A stretch of DNA of 64,000 nt from an uncultured Cellvibrio sp. (GTDB lineage: Bacteria > Pseudomonadota > Gammaproteobacteria > Pseudomonadales > Cellvibrionaceae), in NCBI GenBank assembly GCA_937958105.1, contig CALFXJ010000012.1, positions 62,001 to 126,000 of the forward strand. The letters are read 5' to 3'. A program made the position numbers and the translations under genes. Below, piece by piece: positions 43,243-53,142 of this stretch; the stretch's first letter is position 1; every line of letters begins with the position of its first letter. A model generated the notes under the pieces. It did not search any database, was not told the origin of the DNA, and worked only from the letters and a program-made list of their open reading frames with translations.

Positions 43243-44205
43243 GTGCCTGATTCATCCGCCTTGGCGACGTTCAGTTTTGCCTACTCTGTCACCGCGCCCA
43301 TCTTCCTGATGGTCATCATCGGTATTGTATTGCGACGGCTGGGCGTAATAACGGAGGAGTTTATCAACACCGCATCAAAGCTGGTGTTTAACCTGGGGCT
43401 GCCAACGGTGTTGTTTACCAGCAGTGCCACCACCGACTTCTCCCGTCTGGCTGATATCAATCTGTTACTCACCATCGGACTGATGACCCTGATTGTCTTC
43501 GGACTGACGCAGCTGACCGCGCGCTGGCATGTTCAAGATTCACGGGATGAAGGTGTCTTGGTCCAAGGCGCCTTTCGCGGAAACCTTGTGATTACCGGGC
43601 TGGCATTCTGTGCCAACGCCTACGGTGAACACGGCCTGGCAATTGCGGCGTTACCGGTTGCCATGACCGTAGTGCTGTATAACTTGTTGTCAGTTTACAC
43701 CTTGAATCGCAGTCTCAATACGCGCGGCGGAGCCACCTGGTATCAAACCTGCCGCGGCATACTACGCAACCCGCTGATCATGGCTATCGTTGCAGGACTT
43801 ATCTTTAACGCTATCAATATCAACCTGCCCGGCGTGGTGCTCGCCAGTGCAAATTACCTTGGGCAGATGGTGTTGCCGCTGGCCCTGATCTGCATTGGTG
43901 GGGCCTTGGATTTAAAGCAGTTGCGGCGTGTTGATCAGGCGGCTCTGGTGGCCTCGCTGTGGAAGCTTATCCTCTCGCCGCTGATTGCCTGCGCTATCGC
44001 CATTGGCCTGGGGGTACGCGGTGAAAGCCTTGCTATTATCTTTCTGCTTGCTGCTTCCCCGTCTGCCACCGCGAGTTTCGTTATGGTGCAGGCCATGGGT
44101 GGCAATGGCAAACTTGCAGCAAACATCATCGTACAGACCACGCTGGTGGCGATGATCAGCGTAACTGCAGGGCTGTGGTTGCTGCAGTGGTCAGGGCTTG
44201 TCTGA
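43243..44205 (+). CDS. AEC family transporter (auxin efflux carrier type)
   Basis: 320 residues from a GTG start behind ccggaga. About ten membrane helices in two five-helix halves. Marks are SVTAPIFLMVIIGIVLRRLG, STASKLVFNLGLPTVLFT (approximately) and, in the second half, LVLPLALICIGGALDLKQL and ASPSATASFVMVQAMGGN. The bacterial family includes malonate and other carboxylate exporters. The substrate is unknown. It is divergent from the AraC gene, with 108 bases between starts; the stop overlaps the convergent GNAT stop by 15 bases. Confidence 0.9.
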   Translation: MPDSSALATFSFAYSVTAPIFLMVIIGIVLRRLGVITEEFINTASKLVFNLGLPTVLFTSSATTDFSRLADINLLLTIGLMTLIVFGLTQLTARWHVQDSRDEGVLVQGAFRGNLVITGLAFCANAYGEHGLAIAALPVAMTVVLYNLLSVYTLNRSLNTRGGATWYQTCRGILRNPLIMAIVAGLIFNAININLPGVVLASANYLGQMVLPLALICIGGALDLKQLRRVDQAALVASLWKLILSPLIACAIAIGLGVRGESLAIIFLLAASPSATASFVMVQAMGGNGKLAANIIVQTTLVAMISVTAGLWLLQWSGLV

Positions 44206-44688
44206 TTCCAGCCACTTTTGCCAGAACAGTGCCTGTCCCATCTGCGGGTCAAGTTCATAACCGGCGAAGCCAAATTTGCGGTAGGCCGCCTGGGCCGCCG
44301 TGTTGCCTTCGAGCACCTCTAAGGTCAGCTTACAACAGCCTTTTTGTCGCGCGATGGATTCGACACAAGCCAGCATGGCGTTACTGAGATTCCGGCCGCG
44401 ATATTCTTTTCTTACCACAATATCGTGGATGTTAATCAGCGGGCGCGCCTTAAAGGTCGAGAAGCCTTCAAAGCAATTGACCAAGCCTGCGGGTTCGCCG
44501 TCCACATAACATAACACCGTGAACGCATAAGGCCGCTGCGCAAGCTCATCGACCACACACCGGGCAACCGCCCCATCCAAAGGCGCGCCGCCACCCATTG
44601 GGTCCCGGGCATAGTGATCAAGCAAAAAGATTATGTCGCGCGCGTGCTGAGGATTCCGATAATCAGCAGGAAAAATTTCAGTGGACAT
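44191..44688 (-). CDS. GNAT family N-acetyltransferase
   Basis: 165 residues from the ATG at 44688; the upstream in-frame TTG adds seven poor residues. The GNAT acetyl-CoA site is visible as VRKEYRGRNLSNAMLACVES (motif A), preceded by INIHDIVVRKEYRG and followed by CCKLTLEVLEGNTAAQAAYRKFGF (as LTLEVLEGN and AYRKFGF). It transfers acetyl from acetyl-CoA to an unknown amine. The 3' end overlaps the AEC gene tail by 15 bases. Confidence 0.9.
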   Translation of the reverse strand: MSTEIFPADYRNPQHARDIIFLLDHYARDPMGGGAPLDGAVARCVVDELAQRPYAFTVLCYVDGEPAGLVNCFEGFSTFKARPLINIHDIVVRKEYRGRNLSNAMLACVESIARQKGCCKLTLEVLEGNTAAQAAYRKFGFAGYELDPQMGQALFWQKWLESDKP

Positions 44689-44745
44689 AAAACCTGCCAG
44701 CCGCAGCAAACATTGATGTGGACGGATTTAACACGGGAGGGAAAA

Positions 44746-45147
44746 TCAAGCACCAGTCGCGCGGGTCGTACGCGTTTTGATCTTAAACAGAATTCGCTCT
44801 TTGTCGTCACCATCACTGTTGATGGCCGCTCCCAGCTTGAAGCAACCATTCCCAATCAATGGAGTGGATTCATTCTGGATACGGAAACTCTGCGACAGGC
44901 TGAGCTGAATAAACGTACCGTTACGACTGAAGTCCCGCAACATAAATTTGCCCCCATGAAATTCCACGGCGCAATGTTTACGTGAAGCAAATTCTGAGTT
45001 GACCGATAAACCGGCGCTCGTATCGTTGCGGCCGATTTCAAACGGTGTATCTTCAGGAGAGACCATTACCGGAAAACCGTGGTAATAAAGCTCCAGTACA
45101 ACTTTGTCCGACTCCGGATAATCCGTATTCAGCACAGTGGATTCCAT
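44746..45147 (-). CDS. FHA-domain protein
   Basis: 133 residues from the ATG at 45147; the longer frame starts upstream without a better ribosome site. A single forkhead-associated domain fills the centre: FEIGRNDTSAGLSV, SRKHCAVEFHGGKFMLRDFS and NGTFI, with the Arg, Ser-Arg-x-His and Asn-Gly-Thr residues that bind phosphothreonine. There is no other domain. The protein should bind a phosphorylated partner; no Ser/Thr kinase is in the window. It follows the SMP-30 gene by 87 bases on the same strand, which may be chance. Confidence 0.85.
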   Translation of the reverse strand: MESTVLNTDYPESDKVVLELYYHGFPVMVSPEDTPFEIGRNDTSAGLSVNSEFASRKHCAVEFHGGKFMLRDFSRNGTFIQLSLSQSFRIQNESTPLIGNGCFKLGAAINSDGDDKERILFKIKTRTTRATGA

Positions 45148-45234
45148 AACATGCTTCTCCAAGGTCTTGGTCGGTAGGATGGGATTCGGCCGAAACACTA
45201 ACCTGACTTTTTAAATAATACAAGGTACCAGAAC

Positions 45235-46122
45235 TCACTCCGGTCGATACCATTCCTCGGGTAAACCCCGCACATCAGCCTCATAAATAAACAGTGCGCC
45301 TGCGTCCGGCTGTGCAGCCTGTTGTTGGGGGCTTAGCCCTTTTTGCGCACTGGTAATAAAAAGCCAGTTCATCTGTGGGCCACCTAAAGCCACGCAGGTC
45401 GGCTGGGAAACCGGGAGATCGAGAAGTTGATCAACCTCACCCGCCGGTGAATAACGCACCACCCGCGCTCCGCCCCATTGGGCATTCCAGAGATAACCCT
45501 CAGCATCGATGCAGGCCCCGTCAGGCTCAATGCCCGGTGGTACCTGGATGAACATTTTTTTATTGGTGAGTTTCCCGGTCGGCGCATCAAAGTCATAAAC
45601 ATCAATGCGATGATTGGGTGAGTCGGCATGATATAACTTTTGCGAATCCGGACTCCAGCACAGGCTGTTGGATATCTTCAATCCGTCAAGATGTCGCGTT
45701 ACCTGCTGCTGCCGATCAAGGCAATAGAGCGCGGCAGCCTGCCCATCAGCCAGCTGTTGCTCCACAGTAGTTCCCGCCCAGAAGCGACCTTGGCGATCAA
45801 CCCGGCCGTCGTTAAACCGATTACCGGTAATTTCAAGCTCGGGACGCGCTACCCACTCACAGCGGCTCGACTCAAGATCAAACCAGGCGAAACCTGTAGC
45901 GAGCGCGAGAATCAAACGCGAATCACGTTCAACAAAAGCGAAACTGCCCACCGGTTCAGGCATTACCCACTCATCAAGTTGCTTTTCAGTTGGGGAATAA
46001 CGATAGAGTTTCGCCGCAGGAATATCCGTCCACCAGACACATTGGTCTATGGGGTTCCACTGAACACCTTCACCCAGTGTATTTTTACAACGGACGATAT
46101 CGAGTAATTGAAAGCGGGACAT
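45235..46122 (-). CDS. SMP-30/gluconolactonase-like sugar lactonase
   Basis: 295 residues, cytosolic. A six-bladed beta propeller that hydrolyses aldonolactones. Family motifs are LGEGVQWNPIDQCVWWTDIP, NRFNDGRVDRQGRFWAGT with metal-binding Asn/Asp, ISNSLCWSPDSQKLYHADSP and EPDGACIDAEGYLWNAQWGG. It probably opens the lactone made by the SDR dehydrogenase encoded two genes upstream. A perfect hairpin (46148-46179) separates it from the symporter gene, so expression may be reduced relative to it. Confidence 0.92.
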   Translation of the reverse strand: MSRFQLLDIVRCKNTLGEGVQWNPIDQCVWWTDIPAAKLYRYSPTEKQLDEWVMPEPVGSFAFVERDSRLILALATGFAWFDLESSRCEWVARPELEITGNRFNDGRVDRQGRFWAGTTVEQQLADGQAAALYCLDRQQQVTRHLDGLKISNSLCWSPDSQKLYHADSPNHRIDVYDFDAPTGKLTNKKMFIQVPPGIEPDGACIDAEGYLWNAQWGGARVVRYSPAGEVDQLLDLPVSQPTCVALGGPQMNWLFITSAQKGLSPQQQAAQPDAGALFIYEADVRGLPEEWYRPE

Positions 46123-46147
46123 GACTTACCAGATCACATGAGAAACC

Positions 46148-46179
46148 ATAAAGATGCCCCTCGAAAGGGGCATCTTTAT
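46148..46179 (-). terminator. Perfect hairpin between symporter and lactonase genes
   Basis: Fourteen-base arms ataaagatgcccct and aggggcatctttat with loop cgaa, starting right at the symporter stop codon. The A/T ends allow function on both strands. It may partially end transcription or stabilise the upstream mRNA. Confidence 0.75.
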
Positions 46180-47745
46180 TTACCACCAGGCGGCGTAAAG
46201 TGCGATGAGAATCATAACGACGCCCACGGCTGCCAGGTTGAATGAGCCCTGGGTTCTAAACTCTATACCCTTCAGATCAATTGCCTTCTCCTGATCTTTC
46301 CCGCCTGTCAGTAAGCTGATGATAATTGCCAGCACAGTACACAGGATAAAGACCAGACCAACACGATCCATGAATGGCAGTTCCGGCCACAGGAAGTAGA
46401 AGAGCGTCGACAGGATGTAAGAGCCAAGTGCAGCTGCCAATGCTGAGGAGGCGGTCGCTTTTTTCCAGAAGAAGCCCAGCAGGAAGATCACCACAATACC
46501 CGGTGTGAAGAAGCCGGTGAATTCCTGGATATACTGGAACGCCTGATCCAGATTCCCCAGTAGAGGTTTGGCAACGATGACAGCGATAACCATCGAGAGC
46601 AGTGCTACCGACCGGCCGATAAATACAGTCCGCTTGTCCGACGCATTGGGGTTGATTAACTGCCGGTAAATATCCATGGTAAAGATAGTGGAGATACTGT
46701 TAGTCATAGAGCCGAGCGAAGAAGCAATGGCAGCAACCAGTGCCGCAAAGGTAATACCCAGCAATCCGTGGGGTACCAGCTTCATCATCTCCGGGTAGGC
46801 CTGGTCTGGTTTGGCCAGATCAGGAACAAGCATCGCAGCCGCAATACCGGGAATAACCACAATGACCGGCATCAACAATTTCAGATAGGCCGCAAATGCT
46901 ATACCTTTTTGCGCTTCGGACAGGTCTTTCGCAGCCAGCGCACGCTGAGTGATGTACTGGTTGAATCCCCAATAGGAGAAATTCATTACCCACATGCCGC
47001 CTAGCAATACCGACAGCCCCGGCAAACTCACATAGTGGGGATTGGATTCATCCAGAATCATGTCAAATTTTTCGGGCATTTCCGCGAGCATGATCGAGAA
47101 GCCCTGCCAGGCCCCATTCCCATCGGCAATTCTGTCCAGCGCCAGAGAAGAAACCAGGATTCCACCAAACACCAGTAAAACCACCTGGATAATATCGGTC
47201 AGAGCAACCGCCTTCATACCACCATAAATTGAATAGCCAATGGAGAAGATCGCCAGAAAAATCAATCCGTACACCATATCAAAACCGGTAATGGCGTTGA
47301 TGGCCAAAGCACCCAGCCACAGGATCGATGTCAGATTAACCAGGATGTAAACGCCTAGCCAGAACACGGCCATAATTACACGTACGCGATGATCGTAACG
47401 GTCTTCCAGAAATTGCGGCATTGTGTAAATGCCTTTTGCCAGGAAGATAGGAAGGAAATATTTACCAACGATGATCAAGGTTATTGCGGCCATCCATTCA
47501 TAGGATGCGATGGCCATACCGATGGCAAAACCAGAACCGGACATACCAATAATCTGTTCAGCAGAGATATTGGCAGCGATCAGCGAAGCACCGATTGCCC
47601 ACCACGGCAGAGATTTACCGGCAAGAAAATAATCTTCTGCGTTTTTTTGATGACCCGCTTTTTCGCGGGAGACCCACCAGGCAATAAAAACGAGCGCTAT
47701 GCCGTACAGGCAAAACACTGTTATATCAAGCGAATTGAGATTCAC
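46180..47745 (-). CDS. Sodium/sugar symporter (SSS family, vSGLT-like)
   Basis: 521 residues with about 14 membrane helices. SSS marks are AEDYFLAGKSLPWWAIGASLIAANIS (as EDYFLAGKSLPWW and GASLIAANIS), GMSGSGFAIG, YSIYGGMKAVALTDIIQV and WGFNQYITQRALAAKD, which places it with the SGLT-like sugar and inositol transporters. It imports a sugar with Na+. The position after the sugar dehydrogenase and before the lactonase suggests that it feeds that pathway; galactose and arabinose are candidates, by inference only. 105 bases separate it from the SDR gene. Confidence 0.92.
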   Translation of the reverse strand: MNLNSLDITVFCLYGIALVFIAWWVSREKAGHQKNAEDYFLAGKSLPWWAIGASLIAANISAEQIIGMSGSGFAIGMAIASYEWMAAITLIIVGKYFLPIFLAKGIYTMPQFLEDRYDHRVRVIMAVFWLGVYILVNLTSILWLGALAINAITGFDMVYGLIFLAIFSIGYSIYGGMKAVALTDIIQVVLLVFGGILVSSLALDRIADGNGAWQGFSIMLAEMPEKFDMILDESNPHYVSLPGLSVLLGGMWVMNFSYWGFNQYITQRALAAKDLSEAQKGIAFAAYLKLLMPVIVVIPGIAAAMLVPDLAKPDQAYPEMMKLVPHGLLGITFAALVAAIASSLGSMTNSISTIFTMDIYRQLINPNASDKRTVFIGRSVALLSMVIAVIVAKPLLGNLDQAFQYIQEFTGFFTPGIVVIFLLGFFWKKATASSALAAALGSYILSTLFYFLWPELPFMDRVGLVFILCTVLAIIISLLTGGKDQEKAIDLKGIEFRTQGSFNLAAVGVVMILIALYAAWW

Positions 47746-47850
47746 GTCTTTTCCTCATTATTAGTTGTTGTTGACATCACTGTGTTTCTATTCCCTTGCC
47801 TGGTTGTTGCTCAGATGCTTCCACATCCTTTTATCGTTATAAAAATATAT

Positions 47851-48636
47851 TTACGCGCGGCCGCCATCGACTACAAATTGCTGCGACGTGATCATGGCTG
47901 CATCGTCGGATGCCAGAAACAGGGCCATCTTTGCTACGTCATGGGCACCCAGACGTTTCTTCAGGCACACCCGCTTCATCCACTCGTGTTCCTGCTCCGG
48001 CGTCAGCCATTTTTCCAGCTGTTTAGGTGTAGCCACCCATCCCGGCAGAATAGAGTTCACGCGAATATTGTCACCGCCAAAATCCGTCGCCAATGCTTTG
48101 GTAATGCCCAGCATGCCCGCCTTGGCGGTGATGTAACTGGCGAGGTTTGGCGGACCGAATTGAGTATTGATGGAGCTGATATTCAGGATGGATCCACCAC
48201 CCTGGGCAGCCATCATGGGCTGCACCGCCTGCGCAGCAAAAAACGCCGGATGCAGATTAACCGCCAGTCCGTCGAGCCACTGCTGTTCAGTCAAGGTACG
48301 AACATCGTAGCGCTGATCATCAGCAGCATTATTGATCAGTACCGTGATATCACCCAGTGCCTGTTGCGCAGCATTGATGCTGGCCCGCAGAGCGGCAATA
48401 TCGCTTACATCGCACCGGGCAAACCAGGGACGCTGCAAGCCCTTTGCTTCGAGCGCATCACACAACGCATCAGCGGCCTGCTGATCGATATCCACAAATG
48501 CCACGGCCGCATCCTGCACGGCAAAGGCCTCCACCAGGCTCGCCCCTATGCCGCTAGCACCACCGGTAATAAACACCGTGCGTGCAGCCAGACTGGCATA
48601 GCGCGTATAACCCTGATGGGTCGAATAGCTGTACAT
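47851..48636 (-). CDS. SDR-family sugar dehydrogenase
   Basis: 261 residues. A classical short-chain dehydrogenase with the cofactor loop TGGASGIG at 24-31, NNA at 102-104, catalytic Ser154/155, and the YxxxK pair Y168/K172 (ASYITAKAGM). FVDID at the end of strand 2 suggests NAD preference. Neighbours (symporter, lactonase, DgoR-like regulator) make an aldose 1-dehydrogenase acting on D-galactose or L-arabinose the most likely role. The C terminus FVVDGGRA is typical. The specific sugar is inferred. Confidence 0.88.
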   Translation of the reverse strand: MYSYSTHQGYTRYASLAARTVFITGGASGIGASLVEAFAVQDAAVAFVDIDQQAADALCDALEAKGLQRPWFARCDVSDIAALRASINAAQQALGDITVLINNAADDQRYDVRTLTEQQWLDGLAVNLHPAFFAAQAVQPMMAAQGGGSILNISSINTQFGPPNLASYITAKAGMLGITKALATDFGGDNIRVNSILPGWVATPKQLEKWLTPEQEHEWMKRVCLKKRLGAHDVAKMALFLASDDAAMITSQQFVVDGGRA

Positions 48637-48865
48637 GTCATTAACTCCCGCGACGCTCGGTCGCCGCTGGCTTTGGCTGAAACCAGTGCTCTACGGAGCA
48701 CGAACCGGCAAGACTTTACCACAGGCACCATGCATCACGCGTCCCCGCAGTATCATTCCAAAAGGAGCGCATCCTGACAGAGTTCGATATGTGCATTCAA
48801 GGGAGTCTGTGCCCATCCCGGCCGCGGAAAAAGCCACCACGGTTGTCGCAGAGAACTCAGGGAGT

Positions 48866-49585
48866 TCAGGATTTACGGCTGCTTATGGAGTTATTGATCA
48901 ATTGCTGAGCTTCAACCAGCAACGAACGCACCGCCGCATTGGCCTCGTCTGCCTTACCCGCGCAGATAGCATCATAAATTTTCTTATGATCATCGTAATT
49001 GGCATTGAGCACACCTTTTAACTGGTTGGTGCTCGCAATGGCCACCCGCAAAGCCACCTGGATAAAGTCGCGCAGCTGGAAGAAGAAACGGTTGCTGCTG
49101 GCCGCGAGGATAGAGCAATGAAAATCAATGTCCGCCTCCAGTGGATCATCTGCCCCTTCATCCGCAGCTTTCATGCGAGCCAGTGCAATGCCGATAGGTT
49201 TGATCAGAGCCTCGTTGCGGTAATTCTCCGCTGCCAGGGCCGCAGCCTCAGGCTCGATAGCCAGACGCAACTGGGTAAATTCTTTCAGCAACTCCAGAGA
49301 GGGCCGTGAATTGAGCGTCCAGGCGAGGACGTCAGGGTCGAACATATTCCAGTGGGTGCTCGGCATGACCCGGATCCCCTGTCGGGGACGCGAGGCAATC
49401 AAGCCCTTTGCAGTCAGCATCTTCACCGCTTCGCGCGTTACGCTGCGACTGATATTAAATTGCTGAGATAACTCAGCTTCGGTAGGAAAAGGTTTGTCGA
49501 CGGCGTAGTGCCCCTGGATGATGGCAGCACCTAGCTGATGGGTAAGTTGGTAAGTCAGATTTCGCCCGGCGTCTAGCATGTTCAT
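48866..49585 (-). CDS. FadR-subfamily GntR regulator (DgoR-like)
   Basis: 239 residues. N-terminal winged helix (about 10-75) with FPTEAELSQQFNISRSVTREAVKML (as PTEAELSQQFNISRS) and GLIASRPRQGIRV. The C-terminal FCD domain (about 95-225) carries metal-binding residues in EADIDFHCSI and the later DDHKKIYDAI. The WNMFDPDVLAW linker is shared with DgoR, the galactonate repressor. It probably represses the dehydrogenase-symporter-lactonase genes downstream and responds to a sugar acid. The promoter contains a palindrome gtagctttggaaagctac 40 bases upstream of the start. Confidence 0.9.
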   Translation of the reverse strand: MNMLDAGRNLTYQLTHQLGAAIIQGHYAVDKPFPTEAELSQQFNISRSVTREAVKMLTAKGLIASRPRQGIRVMPSTHWNMFDPDVLAWTLNSRPSLELLKEFTQLRLAIEPEAAALAAENYRNEALIKPIGIALARMKAADEGADDPLEADIDFHCSILAASSNRFFFQLRDFIQVALRVAIASTNQLKGVLNANYDDHKKIYDAICAGKADEANAAVRSLLVEAQQLINNSISSRKS

Positions 49586-49624
49586 TTAGCCTATTAATAT
49601 TATGTATATGTATTATATGAGGAT

Positions 49625-49642
49625 GTAGCTTTGGAAAGCTAC
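49625..49642. promoter_or_regulatory. Perfect palindrome gtagctttggaaagctac before the FadR-type regulator
   Basis: Eight-base arms around two bases, 40-57 bases upstream of the regulator start. It may be an autoregulatory operator or a hairpin. It does not match the usual TnGTnnnACnA pattern of this subfamily, which argues for caution. Confidence 0.35.
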
Positions 49643-49792
49643 GGCGACCGAAGAAAAAACGATCACATTATGAAGAGCTGAACGCCAACAACGCAAGCGC
49701 AGGCCTGATGGAGATCACGATAGAGGAAGTGGTTTACGGCGGTTCAGGCCAGATCAGGATACCCCGAGCCGGCCTATTGTAAAGCGGTAAAT

Positions 49793-50512
49793 TTATTCAA
49801 TTCCCTGAATATGTTCGGCAATGTCATCCACACTGGAGTGGCGCACATCACGACCTTTGATCAGGTAAATCACGTACTGGGCCAGGTTGCGGGCATGGTC
49901 TCCAATACGTTCGAGTGCCCGCAGGGACCACATGATATTCAATACCCGGGTAATGCTGCGGGGGTCCTCGATCATAAAGGTGATCATCTCGCGCATGGCT
50001 GTGCCATATTCCATGTCCACCACTTTGTCGGTCTGTACGACGTGCAATGCCATATCCATATCGAGGCGGGCGAAGGAATCCAGCGCATCCTGCAGCATCC
50101 GGGAGACGTGGCCGCCGATATGACGCACTTCCACATAGCCGCGCGGAGCCACTCCATCGCGATTCAGTGCGATAGCCTGACGGGCGATCTTGGCCGCTTC
50201 GTCACCAATGCGTTCCAGGTCAGTAATCGCCTTGGTCACCGCAATCACCAGGCGCAGATCACTGGCTGCCGGTTGTCGCCGCGCCAGGATGCGCACGCAT
50301 TGCTCGTCGATGGAGATCTCCATCTGATTGACACCTTTATCGGCCCGCACAACCTGCTCGGCCTTTTCCAGATCCGCGTCAATCAATGCCTGGATCGCGT
50401 CGTTCACCTGCCGCTGGGCCATCCCGCCCATCTCCGACAAATGCTTTCTGATATCGTCCAGCTCAATGTTGTACTGCTGGGAAATATGATGAGTATGACT
50501 GGTGATATCCAT
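49793..50512 (-). CDS. phoU: Phosphate transport regulator PhoU
   Basis: 239 residues from the ATG at 50512 behind a gaggcggagg ribosome site. Two three-helix PhoU repeats carry the metal-cluster motifs: DLRLVIAVTKAITDLERIGDEAAKIA in the first half (DLERIGDEA) and LMWSLRALERIGDHARNLAQY-type (SLRALERIGDHARN) in the second. PhoU acts at the membrane with PstB and PhoR to hold the Pho regulon off when phosphate is ample. It is the last gene of pstSCAB-phoU, starting 14 bases after pstB. Confidence 0.96.
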   Translation of the reverse strand: MDITSHTHHISQQYNIELDDIRKHLSEMGGMAQRQVNDAIQALIDADLEKAEQVVRADKGVNQMEISIDEQCVRILARRQPAASDLRLVIAVTKAITDLERIGDEAAKIARQAIALNRDGVAPRGYVEVRHIGGHVSRMLQDALDSFARLDMDMALHVVQTDKVVDMEYGTAMREMITFMIEDPRSITRVLNIMWSLRALERIGDHARNLAQYVIYLIKGRDVRHSSVDDIAEHIQGIE

Positions 50513-50526
50513 CGTGTGCCTCCGCC

Positions 50527-51420
50527 TCAACCGTAACGCCCGGTAATGTAATCTTCAGTTTGCTTCTTCACCGGATTGGTGAAGAGTTCATCAGTCGCGC
50601 TGTGCTCCACCAGATCGCCCATGAACATGAAAGCTGTGTAGTCAGACACCCGCGCGGCCTGCTGCATGTTGTGCGTGACGATCACGATGGTGTACCGGTT
50701 TTTCAGTTCGTAGATCAGCTCTTCAATTTTTAACGTGGAGATAGGATCGAGCGCCGAGGCCGGCTCATCCAGCAAAATCACCTCAGGCTCGATGGCGATC
50801 GCCCGAGCGATCACCAGACGCTGCTGCTGACCGCCGGACAGGCCAAAGGCATTGTCATGCAGACGATCCTTGACCTCATCCCACAGGGCTGCGCCGCGCA
50901 GCGAGTTTTCCACTACTGTATCCAGCACTCGCTTGGACTTAACACCCTGCAGACGCAATCCATAGGCAACATTTTCATAAATGGATTTAGGAAAAGGATT
51001 AGGCTTCTGGAATACCATTCCCACCTGGCGTCGCAGCTCGGGTACGTCCACATCCTTGTCGTAGATATTTTTTCCATCCATCAGGATTTCACCTTCAATG
51101 CGACAGCTGTCGACCAGATCATTCATACGGTTAAAGCAGCGCAGCAATGTGGATTTACCGCACCCCGAGGGTCCGATAAATGCGGTGACTTTCTTTTCGG
51201 GGATCACCATGCTGACGTTATTCAAGGCCCGCTTCTGACCGTAATAAAGATTCAGGTCTTTCACTTGCAGTTTGATCGCTTCGTCGGTCAACAACATAGG
51301 TTTGTTTGCCTGTGTATGAGATGGAGTAGCAGCCGTATCATCGGCAACGACAGGCTGAGAAAATTCAGCCGGTTGATTCAGGGTGGACCGGGTAAGTTCC
51401 AGCTCGGATGTTTCTAGCAT
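50527..51420 (-). CDS. pstB: Phosphate ABC transporter ATPase PstB
   Basis: 297 residues from the ATG at 51420. Walker [10 protein letters not shown], the PstB-specific [22 protein letters not shown] (as [15 protein letters not shown]), signature LSGGQQQRL and Walker [14 protein letters not shown] are all present. The N terminus is extended by about 45 Thr/Gln/Pro-rich residues compared with Escherichia coli PstB, as in other long-form Pst systems. It powers phosphate import through PstC-PstA. The gap to pstA is 16 bases. Confidence 0.97.
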   Translation of the reverse strand: MLETSELELTRSTLNQPAEFSQPVVADDTAATPSHTQANKPMLLTDEAIKLQVKDLNLYYGQKRALNNVSMVIPEKKVTAFIGPSGCGKSTLLRCFNRMNDLVDSCRIEGEILMDGKNIYDKDVDVPELRRQVGMVFQKPNPFPKSIYENVAYGLRLQGVKSKRVLDTVVENSLRGAALWDEVKDRLHDNAFGLSGGQQQRLVIARAIAIEPEVILLDEPASALDPISTLKIEELIYELKNRYTIVIVTHNMQQAARVSDYTAFMFMGDLVEHSATDELFTNPVKKQTEDYITGRYG

Positions 51421-51436
51421 GAGGGTGCTCCGTTTA

Positions 51437-53125
51437 TCAATCAGACGCACTGCGATATTTTTCACGCAGATTGTTCCGGATTTTGATGGCTGCAATATTC
51501 AAAATGATGATCAACATCACCAGTACCAGTGACGTGGCGTAAACCAGCGGCCGGGCAGCTTCCACGCTCGGGCTCTGGAAGCCCACATCGTAAACATGGA
51601 ATCCCAGGTGCATGATCTTCTGATCCAGATGGAGGTACGGATAATTCCCATCGACCGGCAGACTCGGGGCCAACTTCACCACCCCCACCAGCATTAATGG
51701 AGCAACTTCACCTGCCGCGCGCGCGATAGCCAGGATCAGGCCGGTCATCATCGCCGGTGTAGCCAGGGGAACAACAACCTTCCATAAAGTTTCTGCCTTG
51801 GTCGCGCCCAGGGCGAGGCTGCCCTGACGGATGGTGCTGGGGATTCGTGCCAGCCCCTCCTCCGTTGACACAATCACGACCGGCAGGGTCAGCAGCGCGA
51901 GTGTCAGAGAGGCCCAGAACAGCCCCGGCGTGCCGAACGTAGGCGCCGGAAGGGATTCGGGGTAGAACAACTGGTCAATGCTGCCCCCGAGAAAGTAAAC
52001 GAAAAAGCCCAGACCAAACACGCCATAGACGATGGAGGGCACACCGGCCAGGTTATAGACAGATATGCGAATCAACCGCAGCACTATCCCCTGCCGCGCG
52101 TATTCGCGCAGGTAGATCGCAGCCAGCACACCGAAGGGCGTCACTATGATAGACATGACGATAACCATGGTGACGGTGCCAAAGATTGCCGGGAAGATAC
52201 CGCCTTCCGTGTTTGCTTCGCGCGGCTCGTCGGTGAGGAATTCCCAGAAGCGCTCGAGATACTGCCCCGACTTCGCCAGCACGCCCATGGCATTGGGGCG
52301 GGAGACTCGCACGATCTTCTCAAACGGAATGATCACTTCTTTGCCATCCGCCGTCGTGGTAACCAGCTGGTCACGTTTGGTCTGTTTTACAATCTCATCG
52401 CGCTCAGCTTTGACCAGTTGATACTGCGCATCCAGTTCCGCACGGCGTGCAGCAATGTCGGCTTCTGCCTCCGCCAGTTCGGCCCCACTGATGCCGTCCA
52501 GTTGCAGGCGGCGTTCCTGCAGGCGCAGGCGCTCCATGGCGTTGTTTATTCGCCCGATGTCTGTTTTCTCAATACGGCGCAATTCGCGATGCAGGTTAAC
52601 GCTGCGCTCCGCCCGCTCCTCCAGCTGTTGCCAGAAATCCTGACCGCCATAATGGCTTACGGCCTTCCCCTCTTCACGGATCTCCACTGGAAAACCATAG
52701 TAGTTTCCCCACTCGCGCCGCTCGATCGCCAGCGCCTCCTCCGGATACTGCCATTCATCCATGCCCGTTTCGAGGTACCACATGAAGTCCCGCGACGTAA
52801 CATCGCGGTTCCCCTGCTTGATCAGGTAACGGGTCACCAGCGGCTGATCCTCTGGCACAGCATAACCATTATCCCGCGCAATCACCGCTGGAATGACTTC
52901 ACTGCGTACCGCCTCACCCATCACCGGCAGGCGCTGCCCCTGCTGGTCAACAAATGTTGTTTGAAGAATATCGGCCGGCCAGAAGTGACCGAATCCGCGC
53001 ACGGCGATCAATGCGAGTAAACCCACCACCATCACCATGGAGAGTGCTACCGCACCGCCGTTCAACCAGATCCAGGGAGCACCGCTCTTATACCAGCTGG
53101 TGAAACTGTTTGATTTGGATTTCAT
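51437..53125 (-). CDS. pstA: Phosphate ABC transporter permease PstA, long form
   Basis: 562 residues from the ATG at 53125, well spaced after ggggaga; a GTG seven codons upstream would overlap pstC. It is about twice the length of Escherichia coli PstA. After the first helix (about 24-44) comes a large periplasmic insert (about 45-290) containing a charged coiled coil ([20 protein letters not shown] neighbourhood). The permease core follows (about 300-555) with the EAA-type loop [19 protein letters not shown]. Such long PstA/PstC pairs occur in Pseudomonas and Vibrio relatives. Confidence 0.95.
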   Translation of the reverse strand: MKSKSNSFTSWYKSGAPWIWLNGGAVALSMVMVVGLLALIAVRGFGHFWPADILQTTFVDQQGQRLPVMGEAVRSEVIPAVIARDNGYAVPEDQPLVTRYLIKQGNRDVTSRDFMWYLETGMDEWQYPEEALAIERREWGNYYGFPVEIREEGKAVSHYGGQDFWQQLEERAERSVNLHRELRRIEKTDIGRINNAMERLRLQERRLQLDGISGAELAEAEADIAARRAELDAQYQLVKAERDEIVKQTKRDQLVTTTADGKEVIIPFEKIVRVSRPNAMGVLAKSGQYLERFWEFLTDEPREANTEGGIFPAIFGTVTMVIVMSIIVTPFGVLAAIYLREYARQGIVLRLIRISVYNLAGVPSIVYGVFGLGFFVYFLGGSIDQLFYPESLPAPTFGTPGLFWASLTLALLTLPVVIVSTEEGLARIPSTIRQGSLALGATKAETLWKVVVPLATPAMMTGLILAIARAAGEVAPLMLVGVVKLAPSLPVDGNYPYLHLDQKIMHLGFHVYDVGFQSPSVEAARPLVYATSLVLVMLIIILNIAAIKIRNNLREKYRSASD

Positions 53126-53142
53126 ATCGTATCTCCCCGGTA

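Noticed and set aside
47389..48777. 462-codon plus-strand frame across the symporter and SDR genes
   Set aside because: It crosses two well-supported minus-strand genes and the gap between them and has no domain of its own.
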